Source of the DNA: Bacillota bacterium
Lineage (GTDB): Bacteria > Bacillota > Clostridia > Clostridiales > Caloramatoraceae
Length of the DNA stretch: 5,347 nucleotides
NCBI GenBank assembly: GCA_023389275.1
Contig: JAEWEN010000085.1
Span: 1-5,347 of the forward strand
Reading direction: 5' to 3'
Shown here: positions 1 to 5,347 of the stretch, one piece after another
How positions within the stretch are numbered: position 1 is the first letter of the stretch
How the letters are laid out: every line of letters starts with the position of its first letter
Translations under genes and position numbers: made by a program
Notes under the pieces: model-generated
What the model saw: the letters and a program-made list of their open reading frames with translations, nothing else
Database searches by the model: none
Told to the model about the DNA's origin: nothing

Positions 1-439
1 CATCTTTTAAAGATTCAGCCATAATAAATTTAGAATCTTTTTTTAAGATTTTAAAATGCATAGTAGCATCTTTCATAAAAATTTCCTTTGCACCTAAAAG
101 ATCTTTAAAATTTCCATTATAGTTAATAGGTATAATAGGATATTTAGATGTTCTAAACCTTCTTAAGTATGTATCTTCTAAACAAAATATTAGTTTTTCG
201 CCTTTTCTAACATACATTTCAGATGGAAATCTATTAGATACCCTAAACTTATTCCCTTGTAAATCCTGCATTATTTCTATATTAGGATAGTTTAACTTTA
301 TATCTTTAATAAGCTTTTCTATTTTATTATATTGTGCATGAGAAAAATTAAACCTTGCTGTTGTCATTCCAGAGGCTACTAACTTTTCAATATCTTTAAT
401 AGTATTTATTTTAGGTCCAATAGAGCATATAAGATACAT
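1..439 (-). CDS. Pyruvate-kinase-like protein, N-terminal part (runs off left edge)
   Basis: Translating the minus strand from ATG at 439 gives 146 open codons that continue past the window edge. The start follows GAGGTGG with 4 nt spacing. The N-terminus matches the pyruvate kinase barrel start: SIGPK (6-10), GMTTARFNFSH (24-34) and QDLQGNKFRV (58-67). Aligned to muscle pyruvate kinase, R29, N31, S33, D59 and R66 match the PEP and metal-site residues Arg72, Asn74, Ser76, Asp112 and Arg119. L60, Q61, K64 and V67 fall where K+-dependent enzymes have Thr113, Lys114, Glu117 and Thr120. This is the pattern known for K+-independent pyruvate kinases. Residues about 71-146 resemble the B (lid) domain. 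Oddities are NFSHA for NFSHG, Asn for the usual Pro at 63, and KDA (123-125) where an Asp-Asp-Gly turn is usual. The catalytic Lys and ADP-site half lie outside the window, so activity is unproven. It follows the transaldolase gene but is separated from it by a terminator. Confidence 0.8.
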   Translation of the reverse strand, partial: MYLICSIGPKINTIKDIEKLVASGMTTARFNFSHAQYNKIEKLIKDIKLNYPNIEIMQDLQGNKFRVSNRFPSEMYVRKGEKLIFCLEDTYLRRFRTSKYPIIPINYNGNFKDLLGAKEIFMKDATMHFKILKKDSKFIMAESLKD

Positions 440-462
440 TGTTCCACCTCATTTTTAGTTTA

Positions 463-506
463 TAAAAAAGCTCCTTTTAGGATATATAATTCCCTAAAAA
501 GAGCTT
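463..506 (-). terminator. Rho-independent terminator after the transaldolase gene
   Basis: Two 14-nt arms (468-481 and 493-506) pair with one mismatch around an 11-nt loop. On the minus strand the stem ends in GGAGCTTTTTTAT, a T-tract typical of intrinsic termination. It begins 9 nt after the transaldolase stop codon. Its T-tract ends only about 24 nt before the start of the next minus-strand gene, so it could also act as a leaky or regulated terminator within a longer transcript. Confidence 0.8.
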
Positions 507-514
507 CCCAATTA

Positions 515-1159
515 CTATTTTATAAAACCATCCCAGTCTTTCATAAACTTTTCAATACCTATATCTGTTTGTGGATGATTTGCCATTTGCTTTAATACCT
601 TGTAAGGTACAGTTGCAATATCACTTCCTGCTAAAGCTGATCCTATTACATGCATTGGATGTCTTATACTTGCTGATATTATTTCTGTTTCTATTCCATG
701 TATATGGAACATACTTGCAATTTCTTCTATAAGTTTAATACCTTCTTGCCCAACGTCATCTAATCTTCCTACAAATGGACTAACAAATGTAGCTCCACTT
801 CTTGCAGCTAAAAGTGCTTGAGTAGATGAGAATATAAGAGTTACATTTGTTTTTATTCCCTCACTTGATAGCACCTTAACAGCTTTTAGCCCCTCTAGTG
901 TCATAGGTATTTTTATTACTATATTTTCGTGAATCTTAGCAAGCTCACGTCCTTCTTTAATCATTCCCTCTGATTCAAGACTTATAACCTCAGCACTTAT
1001 AGGTCCATTTACAATACTTGCAATTTCTCCTACAACCTGAACAAAATCTCTCCCTTCTTTTGCAATTAATGAAGGATTTGTTGTAACACCTGAAATTATA
1101 CCCCAGCTTTCTGCCTCTCTAATTTCATCAACATTTGCTGTATCAATAAAAAGTTTCAA
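515..1159 (-). CDS. tal: Transaldolase, TalC/FSA family
   Basis: This 214-residue protein has the full usual length of the small TalC/fructose-6-phosphate aldolase family. Members are single (beta/alpha)8 barrels that form a Schiff base with a ketose-phosphate donor in the cytoplasm. Visible motifs are FIDTAN (4-9, Asp6), GVTTNPSL (24-31), IVIKIPMT (80-87) with the Schiff-base Lys83, TNVTLIFS (104-111), SPFVGRLDD (127-135) and SIRHP (164-168). Family members split by active-site residues. Fructose-6-phosphate aldolase has Gln and Tyr, while transaldolases have Glu and Phe. Here Glu57 (SAEV) and Phe129 (SPFV) point to transaldolase, linking sedoheptulose-7-phosphate and glyceraldehyde-3-phosphate in the non-oxidative pentose phosphate pathway. 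The start is TTG at 1159, eight nt after GGGAGG, and no in-frame ATG fits better. It lies 37 nt downstream of the Cys-rich gene and is probably cotranscribed with it, because no convincing promoter is seen in that gap. Confidence 0.93.
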   Translation of the reverse strand: MKLFIDTANVDEIREAESWGIISGVTTNPSLIAKEGRDFVQVVGEIASIVNGPISAEVISLESEGMIKEGRELAKIHENIVIKIPMTLEGLKAVKVLSSEGIKTNVTLIFSSTQALLAARSGATFVSPFVGRLDDVGQEGIKLIEEIASMFHIHGIETEIISASIRHPMHVIGSALAGSDIATVPYKVLKQMANHPQTDIGIEKFMKDWDGFIK

Positions 1160-1167
1160 TTAATTGT

Positions 1168-1175
1168 CCTCCCTA
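1168..1175 (-). promoter_or_regulatory. Ribosome binding site deciding the TTG start of tal
   Basis: The minus strand reads AGGGAGGA here, 8 nt before TTG at 1159-1157. The family's conserved N-terminus (MKLFIDTAN) begins exactly at this TTG, so the unusual start codon is well supported. Confidence 0.8.
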
Positions 1176-1196
1176 CATATAACAATATTCCTTTTA

Positions 1197-1595
1197 TTAT
1201 TCTAACACTTTTTTGCTTTTGTCTTCAACAATACCTATAAACTTTAACAAGTTTAACATATCATTTATGTATTTTTCTACTATATCTTCTATATACGGGG
1301 TTTTACCTAAAAAGGCTATTTCAATTCCTGAAATAGGACAAGCTAGTATATTTATATTTTTTTCTAAAATATTTTTTATATTTAATTTAAACATATGGTA
1401 TTCTTCACAAGCTATACAATATATATTAAAAATAATACTATTAGAATTTATATGTGCATTTATAAGCTCTTTTCCACACTGGCATTTTATAGTATTTGTA
1501 GTTTTTAGGTTAAATATATTAAGGTTACTAGTATTATACTTCCCACACTTCCCACATTTAATAGCTATTTTACTAGAAGCATTTAAAATCAACAT
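1197..1595 (-). CDS. Small Cys-rich protein of unknown function, probable metal-binding
   Basis: I do not recognise this protein by name. From ATG at 1595 it has 132 residues. Its cysteines are paired: C14-x2-C17 (CGKC), C38-x-C40 (CQC), C60-x2-C63 (CIAC), with a further single C86. The spacing suggests a zinc-ribbon-like metal site built by at least two knuckles. After C86 comes a mixed region and then a probable amphipathic helix (about 101-122) and a charged tail. There is no signal peptide or membrane segment, so it is probably cytoplasmic. GTG (1601), ATG (1598), ATG (1595) and TTG (1592) are stacked in frame. I prefer 1595 because AGGGG lies 5 nt before it, while the first two sit too close to that site. 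It lies upstream of tal and may share its transcript. A plus-strand open frame over the same bases is a shadow: the paired cysteines and the ribosome binding site favour this strand. Confidence 0.75.
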   Translation of the reverse strand: MLILNASSKIAIKCGKCGKYNTSNLNIFNLKTTNTIKCQCGKELINAHINSNSIIFNIYCIACEEYHMFKLNIKNILEKNINILACPISGIEIAFLGKTPYIEDIVEKYINDMLNLLKFIGIVEDKSKKVLE

Positions 1596-1627
1596 CATCA
1601 CCCCTATATATGTTTAATTCTTTTTAA

Positions 1628-1656
1628 ATTATAAAAATCCTTTTATTTTAATAATG
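1628..1656 (-). promoter_or_regulatory. Possible promoter for the Cys-rich gene and tal
   Basis: The minus strand has a perfect TATAAT at 1633-1628, placed between the preceding terminator and the gene start 33 nt further on. The hexamer 17 nt upstream (CATTAT, 1656-1651) is a poor -35 and there is no TGn extension. The position is right but the sequence support is weak, since TATAAT is common by chance in DNA this AT-rich. Confidence 0.3.
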
Positions 1657-1672
1657 CCTAGTTTATAAATGC

Positions 1673-1716
1673 TAATATTAAAAGCACCTTTAATTAAAAA
1701 GGTGCTTTTAATATTA
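1673..1716 (-). terminator. Terminator after the DUF1934 gene: perfect 19-bp inverted repeat
   Basis: The arms 1673-1691 and 1698-1716 are perfect reverse complements with a 6-nt loop. The core is AAAAGCACC/GGTGCTTTT, with T-runs following the GC core in both directions. It ends the murI-DUF1934 unit on the minus strand. The right arm includes the TAA stop codon of the DUF1934 gene (1714-1716). The symmetry would let it work on both strands, though no plus-strand gene converges on it here. Confidence 0.8.
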
Positions 1717-2133
1717 ATTTATTGTTTTTACTGTTAAAACAAGTATATTTCTACTTATTTCAACACCTTGAGTTTCTATTTTATAGTCTAGATTTACTTT
1801 TCCGCCTTTATCATTTAAATCTATTTTTATAGAGTTTGTTTTAACAACGATTTCAAATGCCCCTTCTTCAATTCCATAAAGACTTAAATGATTATATCCT
1901 TTTTTAAATTTTAAGTGAGAATTTGTAGTACCTTTTCTTATTAATTCTACAGAATCATCAGAAATTTTAATATTTGTAAATGTTCCACCCATTCCTGATA
2001 TTTCAGTTTCTTCATACTCTAATAAATACTCATTATTTTCGTATTTCATTGTACCTTCTGTAACAAGCTCTATTGTATCTGACTCATTTTCATACATTTG
2101 AGTAGTGTTAACTGTAATTAAAACCTTTTGCAT
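1714..2133 (-). CDS. DUF1934 family protein (YwiB-like beta-barrel)
   Basis: This 139-residue protein matches the DUF1934/YwiB family in length and layout. Visible features are a short N-terminal strand (QKVLITVNT), an acidic stretch with ELVTEGTMKY (22-31), YLLEYEETEISGMGGT (36-51), and alternating hydrophobic strands to the end (DYKIETQG, 116-123). YwiB proteins fold as a small calycin-like beta-barrel. Their ligand and role are not established. The sequence has no cysteine, signal peptide or membrane helix and is likely cytoplasmic. The start ATG follows AGGTGAT, which begins 2 nt past the murI stop codon. The two reading frames are 12 nt apart, so they are very likely cotranscribed and perhaps translationally coupled. 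Family assignment rests on recalled sequence pattern. Confidence 0.85.
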   Translation of the reverse strand: MQKVLITVNTTQMYENESDTIELVTEGTMKYENNEYLLEYEETEISGMGGTFTNIKISDDSVELIRKGTTNSHLKFKKGYNHLSLYGIEEGAFEIVVKTNSIKIDLNDKGGKVNLDYKIETQGVEISRNILVLTVKTIN

Positions 2134-2145
2134 TTTATCACCTGC

Positions 2146-2949
2146 CTAATACTTTTCAATATCTATTTCTGATATGTCTTCTATTTTTTGATTTAAAAAA
2201 TTTTCCCCAACCTTTATAAACTTATTTGCATTATCACTTACAAAATATTTATGATTTCCTCTATGTTCAAAACTATTTTCAATATTGTTAGCTGTTAAAA
2301 TATCTTTTAATTCAAGTGCTGTTTCTCTAGCAGGATTTATTAATGTAACACTATCTCCCATAACATTTTGAACAACATTATTTAAAAGTGGATAGTGGGT
2401 ACACCCCATAACAAGTGTATCTATATTTTTACTTTTCATACCTTCAAGATATTCTTTTGCTATCATATAAGAAACCTCTTTTTCACTCCATCCTTCTTCT
2501 ACAATAGGTACAAATAAAGGACATGGAGTTGAATATATCTCAAGGTCCTCTTTTATTGCTTTTATTTTTTTATAGTAAGCACCACTTGAAACTGTACCTT
2601 CAGTTCCTATTATACCTACCTTATTGTTTTTTGTGTTTCTAACTGCTGCTATAGCTCCTGCTGATATAACTCCTATTATTGGAATATCAAACTTTTCTCT
2701 TACAGCATCTAGAGCAAATGCTGATGCAGTATTACATGCTATAACAATAGCTTTAACATTTTTCGTTTCTAAAAACCTTGATATTTGTAGTGAAAATTTA
2801 ACAATTATATCTTTAGATTTATTTCCATATGGTACTCTTGCAGTATCTCCAAAATATATTATATCCTCGTTAGGAAGTATATTCATTATTTCTTTAACAA
2901 CGGTAAGTCCTCCGACTCCTGAGTCAAACACTCCTATTGGCTTTTTCAT
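2146..2949 (-). CDS. murI: Glutamate racemase
   Basis: Cofactor-independent glutamate racemase interconverts L- and D-glutamate in the cytoplasm, supplying D-Glu for the peptidoglycan stem peptide. From ATG at 2949 it has 267 residues, a normal length. Motifs in order are GVFDSGVGGL (6-15) with Asp9, YFGDTARVPYG (32-42), ACNTASA (71-77) with catalytic Cys72, PIVEEGW (148-154), and GCTHYPLL (182-189) with catalytic Cys183 and His185. All active-site residues expected for a functional enzyme are present. An in-frame ATG at 3000 would add 17 residues. I reject it because it lacks a ribosome binding site and overlaps a likely -10 box, whereas GAGGAG lies 6 nt before 2949 and the family N-terminus begins there. 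The gene is followed closely by the DUF1934 gene and preceded by the ypeB terminator and its own promoter. Confidence 0.95.
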   Translation of the reverse strand: MKKPIGVFDSGVGGLTVVKEIMNILPNEDIIYFGDTARVPYGNKSKDIIVKFSLQISRFLETKNVKAIVIACNTASAFALDAVREKFDIPIIGVISAGAIAAVRNTKNNKVGIIGTEGTVSSGAYYKKIKAIKEDLEIYSTPCPLFVPIVEEGWSEKEVSYMIAKEYLEGMKSKNIDTLVMGCTHYPLLNNVVQNVMGDSVTLINPARETALELKDILTANNIENSFEHRGNHKYFVSDNANKFIKVGENFLNQKIEDISEIDIEKY

Positions 2950-2998
2950 TTTATACTCCTCACCTTCGTATATTAAAAAATACTTTTTTAACCTATCC

Positions 2999-3027
2999 AT
3001 TATACCATAAAGAAATTTCCTATTCTA
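2999..3027 (-). promoter_or_regulatory. Promoter for murI (SigA-type, extended -10)
   Basis: On the minus strand TGGTATAAT gives a perfect -10 (3004-2999) with a TGn extension. Seventeen nt upstream is TAGAAT (3027-3022), a partial -35 matching TTGACA at three positions. It sits just after the ypeB terminator and about 50 nt before the murI start. The predicted RNA start lies near 2992. Confidence 0.6.
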
Positions 3028-3033
3028 TAAATA

Positions 3034-3064
3034 AAGGCTACTGATTTATACAATCAGTAGCCTT
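3034..3064 (-). terminator. Rho-independent terminator after ypeB
   Basis: Perfect 13-bp arms (AAGGCTACTGATT at 3034-3046, its complement at 3052-3064) flank a 5-nt loop, 3 nt beyond the ypeB stop. On the minus strand the stem is followed by TTTATTTATAG, a short interrupted T-tract. It separates the germination operon from murI. Confidence 0.8.
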
Positions 3065-3067
3065 AAA

Positions 3068-4426
3068 CTACATTGTAAGTTCGCCATTTGGAGTTTCTAT
3101 AATTTTAAGTATGTTTTCTTCCCTGCCAGTATTAGCATTAATATATATTATATATTGCTCTCCATTTCTCTCAGCTACATACTCGTAGCATAAAACTTCC
3201 TTCATAGAATCTACTGGTATAAGTGCAAGCCTTATATTTTTAACATCTAAAACCTTAGATATTTCCTTTTGATATTTTTTATAATCTATTGTAGCAGGTT
3301 TAATTTCTCTATTTTCACTATGATGATTTAAATAGGTATTTGCCTCTACCCCTATTACCTCACCATTATCAAGAGCTACTTTAAGCTTTAATTGGTCTGA
3401 ATATATAATTACGTTATTTTCTACATATACATAATTAATAATTCCTATATTTCCATACTTTAAAGAATATAAAGGAATCATTTTAGGATATCCTTTTTCT
3501 TTTAAATAGGCATCTCCTTTTTTAATAGCTTCTTTCATTCCAATAGAGTCATTTTTAATTTCTCTATGATTTAGCATGTAAATTAAGTTTCCACCATTTT
3601 TACTAATATCCATATTTACCTTAGCATCTTTTCCATTTTTCATTTGAGCTGTTATTGAATATGCAGGTAAAACATCATTTTTCACTTCACCTGTCACTTT
3701 AATGTCTTTAATATTCTTAGCTCCTAAATACTTAATAGCTGACTCTAATGCCATATCACTTGATACTTCTTTTTGACTTAAAACCTTTGGTTTAATATTT
3801 AAAGACTTATCAGAAAAAGGTCCATCATATATTAATGCTGGATAGTCTTGCATCTCCTTAGATATATTTTGGAATCTAATATCAAGTCCATCTTTAACCT
3901 CATTTTCTGTACTTTGAACACCTCTATCTCTTATTTGCTCCCAATTAAATCTTTCATTAATTATTTCATTTTCTAGCGCTTGAAGCTGAAGAGTTAAGTA
4001 CGAAGAATAGTTTTTAAGTTCTTCAACTGTTTTTTGAGTATGCTCATTTAAGTTTTTCCCAGAATCAACTTGTTTAACAAGAGTATATGTATAATCTGAA
4101 ACCTGAGATAAAAACTTAGATGTTTGAGATATTGATTCACTTGATATAGGTAAATTATGCAGATGATTTTTAGCCTCTTCTGCTTTTCTAGATATATCAT
4201 TAAATAAAATTACTCTTTGACTATCACTTTGAGATATTGTAGCCTTTGAAAGTCCTACCTGAACATTTTTTATATTTTCTAAAAGATTATATAAATTCAT
4301 TTGATATTGTGCTTGAAGATAGTTTTTATATGTTTTATTTTCCATATACATAACTGCTCCAAAGCTAACACTTCCTATTACAATTATGGTAATAGCTAAC
4401 GCTATAAGAGTTTGTTTTTTAAACAT
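3068..4426 (-). CDS. ypeB: Germination protein YpeB
   Basis: YpeB is needed in Bacillus for SleB to accumulate and be held in the dormant spore, and it restrains the enzyme until germination. At 452 residues this has the family's usual length. A short basic start and a hydrophobic segment (about 7-28) form an uncleaved signal anchor, placing the rest outside the membrane. Residues about 30-190 are helical and rich in Gln, Ser and Glu. The signature YPALIYDGPFSD (195-206) follows. Three PepSY-like repeats occupy about 217-288, 295-366 and 376-443. The second includes DNGEVIGVEAN (353-363) and the third NANTGREENIL (430-440). The start ATG lies 11 nt after the sleB stop, with GGAGAGG between them. 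The sleB-ypeB order is the same as in Bacillus, so expression in the forespore is expected. No defect is seen. Confidence 0.95.
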   Translation of the reverse strand: MFKKQTLIALAITIIVIGSVSFGAVMYMENKTYKNYLQAQYQMNLYNLLENIKNVQVGLSKATISQSDSQRVILFNDISRKAEEAKNHLHNLPISSESISQTSKFLSQVSDYTYTLVKQVDSGKNLNEHTQKTVEELKNYSSYLTLQLQALENEIINERFNWEQIRDRGVQSTENEVKDGLDIRFQNISKEMQDYPALIYDGPFSDKSLNIKPKVLSQKEVSSDMALESAIKYLGAKNIKDIKVTGEVKNDVLPAYSITAQMKNGKDAKVNMDISKNGGNLIYMLNHREIKNDSIGMKEAIKKGDAYLKEKGYPKMIPLYSLKYGNIGIINYVYVENNVIIYSDQLKLKVALDNGEVIGVEANTYLNHHSENREIKPATIDYKKYQKEISKVLDVKNIRLALIPVDSMKEVLCYEYVAERNGEQYIIYINANTGREENILKIIETPNGELTM

Positions 4427-4437
4427 TTTACCTCTCC

Positions 4438-5154
4438 TTACTTTGTAAATACATGACTTCCAATTGTTTTAACAATTGGTCGTGATCTTATCCACTTATT
4501 TTTTGTTTTAGCAGGATTATAAAAATATAAACATCCACCTGATGGATCCCATCCATTTATAGCATCTTGTGCAGCTTTTTTAGGCTGTTCTTCTAAGTTT
4601 GCATTTATTTGACCATCTTGTATTGAAGAAAATGCCCCTGGCTCATATACAACTCCTGCTATGCTATTTGGGAATCTTGAATCTGATACCCTATTCATAA
4701 TAACAGCACCTACTGCTACCTGACCTTCATAAGGTTCTCCCCTTGATTCTCCATTTATAGCTCTAGCAAGTAAGTATTCATCTTTTTGAGCTATGTTTCC
4801 ACTTGATGTTTGGTTTGAATTTGATGAATTATTTGCTTCTTGTTTATTATTCACTATTATTCCAAGAGTCGCTAGTGTTTTATCTCCAGCTATTCCATCT
4901 ACCCTAAGTCCTCTGTCTTTTTGAACTTTTTTTACTGCTTCAAAGGTATCATATCCATAATAATTATCTGGTGTACCTTTAAAAAATCCTAACCATTTAA
5001 GTTTTTCCTCTAGTTCTTTTACAGTATCACTACTTGATCCTACTTTGTATATAACAGTTGGAATGGATGAAGTATATTTTTTATACTCTACTATAGAAAT
5101 GCCTGAAAAAAACACAATAAGAACTAACATTATGTAAAGTGTAAGCCTTTTCAT
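4438..5154 (-). CDS. sleB: Spore cortex-lytic enzyme SleB
   Basis: SleB is a lytic transglycosylase that degrades muramic-lactam-containing cortex peptidoglycan during germination. The 238-residue protein begins MKRL and has a hydrophobic export signal (about 4-22). A peptidoglycan-binding domain spans about 36-100, containing VKELEEKLKWLGFF (45-58) and VDGIAGDKTLATLG (85-98). A Ser/Asn/Gln-rich linker (about 101-122) leads to the Hydrolase_2 catalytic domain (about 126-238). There the motif ARAINGESRGEPYEGQVAVG (130-149) supplies the probable catalytic Glu136, followed by MNRV (153-156), GAFSS (173-177) and the conserved end IGSHVF (231-236). Length, domain order and the tail all match intact family members. 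AAGGAGGAG precedes the ATG by 5 nt. It is the first gene of the sleB-ypeB operon and has a sporulation-type promoter candidate upstream. Confidence 0.95.
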   Translation of the reverse strand: MKRLTLYIMLVLIVFFSGISIVEYKKYTSSIPTVIYKVGSSSDTVKELEEKLKWLGFFKGTPDNYYGYDTFEAVKKVQKDRGLRVDGIAGDKTLATLGIIVNNKQEANNSSNSNQTSSGNIAQKDEYLLARAINGESRGEPYEGQVAVGAVIMNRVSDSRFPNSIAGVVYEPGAFSSIQDGQINANLEEQPKKAAQDAINGWDPSGGCLYFYNPAKTKNKWIRSRPIVKTIGSHVFTK

Positions 5155-5182
5155 GTAAACTCCTCCTTAGTTAATATATACT

Positions 5183-5212
5183 TATTTTTCTCAAAACTCC
5201 TAACTTTATACT
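5183..5212 (-). promoter_or_regulatory. Candidate forespore (SigG/SigF-type) promoter of sleB
   Basis: The minus strand reads AGTATA (5212-5207), 14 nt, then GAGAAAAATA (5192-5183). These resemble the forespore sigma consensus WGYATA at -35 and GGNRANAHTR at -10, with one mismatch in the -10, though the spacer is about one base shorter than usual. sleB-ypeB is a SigG operon in Bacillus, which makes this reading sensible. A chance match is possible in such AT-rich sequence. Confidence 0.45.
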
Positions 5213-5238
5213 TGAAAATAACAAATTTGTAATTTCAA
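5212..5238. repeat. Imperfect dyad between the divergent promoters
   Basis: A perfect 10-bp palindrome ACAAATTTGT (5221-5230) is flanked by TTGAAAATA on the left and AATTTCAA on the right. These extend the symmetry with one mismatch and one extra base. It touches the -35 of the sleB promoter candidate and the -35 area of the plus-strand promoter. It could be an operator, but AT-rich dyads arise easily by chance. Confidence 0.3.
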
Positions 5239-5263
5239 ATAAATAATAATATGGTAATATAAT
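5234..5263 (+). promoter_or_regulatory. Probable SigA-type promoter of the plus-strand glycosyltransferase gene
   Basis: A perfect TATAAT (5258-5263) lies 18 nt after TTCAAA (5234-5239), which matches TTGACA at four of six positions. It is about 47 nt upstream of the ATG at 5310 and in the right orientation. No better candidate is present before the gene. Confidence 0.5.
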
Positions 5264-5309
5264 ATAGCGGTTAATTTTTATCTCATCATTATAATAAGGA
5301 GATGATTAA

Positions 5310-5347
5310 ATGAAGATTCTAGCACTAACTGTTGCAGCAGGAAATGG
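5310..5347 (+). CDS. Probable diacylglycerol glycosyltransferase (UgtP/MGDG-synthase-like), first 12 codons
   Basis: Only the start is in the window: MKILALTVAAGNG, the last residue being incomplete but fixed as Gly by its first two bases. A hydrophobic strand followed by a small-residue GNG turn right at the N-terminus is typical of the MGDG-synthase/UgtP family. These enzymes move sugar from a UDP-sugar to diacylglycerol, making glycolipids and lipoteichoic acid anchors at the membrane. MurG-like glycosyltransferases start in a similar way, so the precise activity cannot be fixed from 13 residues. AAGGAG lies 8 nt before the ATG, which strongly supports a real gene. It is transcribed divergently from sleB. 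Confidence 0.6.
   Translation, partial: MKILALTVAAGN

Noticed and set aside
1596..1601. GTG (1601) or ATG (1598) as start of the Cys-rich protein
   Set aside because: They lie on or 2 nt after the AGGGG site, too close for initiation. ATG at 1595 has better spacing, though a difference of one or two residues cannot be settled from sequence.
1213..1617. Plus-strand open frame of 134 codons
   Set aside because: It is antisense to the Cys-rich gene, lacks a ribosome binding site, and its Phe/Ile-rich composition is what the reverse of an AT-rich gene gives.
2950..3000. N-terminal extension of murI by 17 codons
   Set aside because: There is no ribosome binding site, the start codon lies within a likely -10 box, and the extension is not part of the family's usual N-terminus.
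2624..3010. Plus-strand open frame of 128 codons
   Set aside because: It is antisense to murI, whose active-site motifs prove the coding strand, and there is no ribosome binding site.
5155..5309. Riboswitch or small RNA in the largest intergenic region
   Set aside because: Apart from promoter-like boxes and a short AT-rich dyad, no conserved aptamer-like helices or terminator are visible.
5302..5313. Mini-ORF ATG ATT AAA TGA overlapping the start of the plus-strand gene
   Set aside because: It has three codons and lies too close to AAGGAG to be initiated. It is better explained as part of the AAGGAGATGAT ribosome binding region.

Overview
The window is AT-rich, low-GC DNA from a spore-forming Firmicute, most likely a Clostridium or close relative. 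The basis for this is the sleB-ypeB germination pair, strong AGGAGG-type ribosome binding sites, A/T-biased codon use, a TTG start and short intergenic regions with hairpin-T terminators. Almost everything lies on the minus strand and reads from right to left. Only the last 38 bases start a divergent plus-strand gene.

Right to left: a divergent intergenic region (5155-5309) carries a candidate sporulation-type promoter for sleB on the minus strand, a SigA-like promoter for a plus-strand glycosyltransferase, and an imperfect dyad between them. sleB (spore cortex-lytic enzyme) and ypeB (its partner) form a tight two-gene operon closed by a 13-bp hairpin (3034-3064). Next come murI (glutamate racemase), with its own extended -10 promoter, and a DUF1934/YwiB-like beta-barrel protein. 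That unit is closed by a perfect 19-bp inverted repeat overlapping the stop codon. A third unit holds a small Cys-rich protein of unknown function and a TalC/FSA-family transaldolase, closed by a hairpin (463-506). Directly after this terminator, with almost no room for a promoter, begins a truncated, divergent pyruvate-kinase-like gene that runs off the left edge.

Two themes are visible. The right half concerns peptidoglycan and envelope: cortex hydrolysis at germination, D-glutamate supply and probable glycolipid synthesis. The left half concerns central carbon: transaldolase and a pyruvate-kinase-like protein. No mobile element, CRISPR array, tRNA, rRNA or recognised riboswitch was seen. 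Nothing amounts to a clearly new system. The best leads are the atypical pyruvate-kinase-like protein, its position behind a terminator, and the uncharacterised Cys-rich protein.
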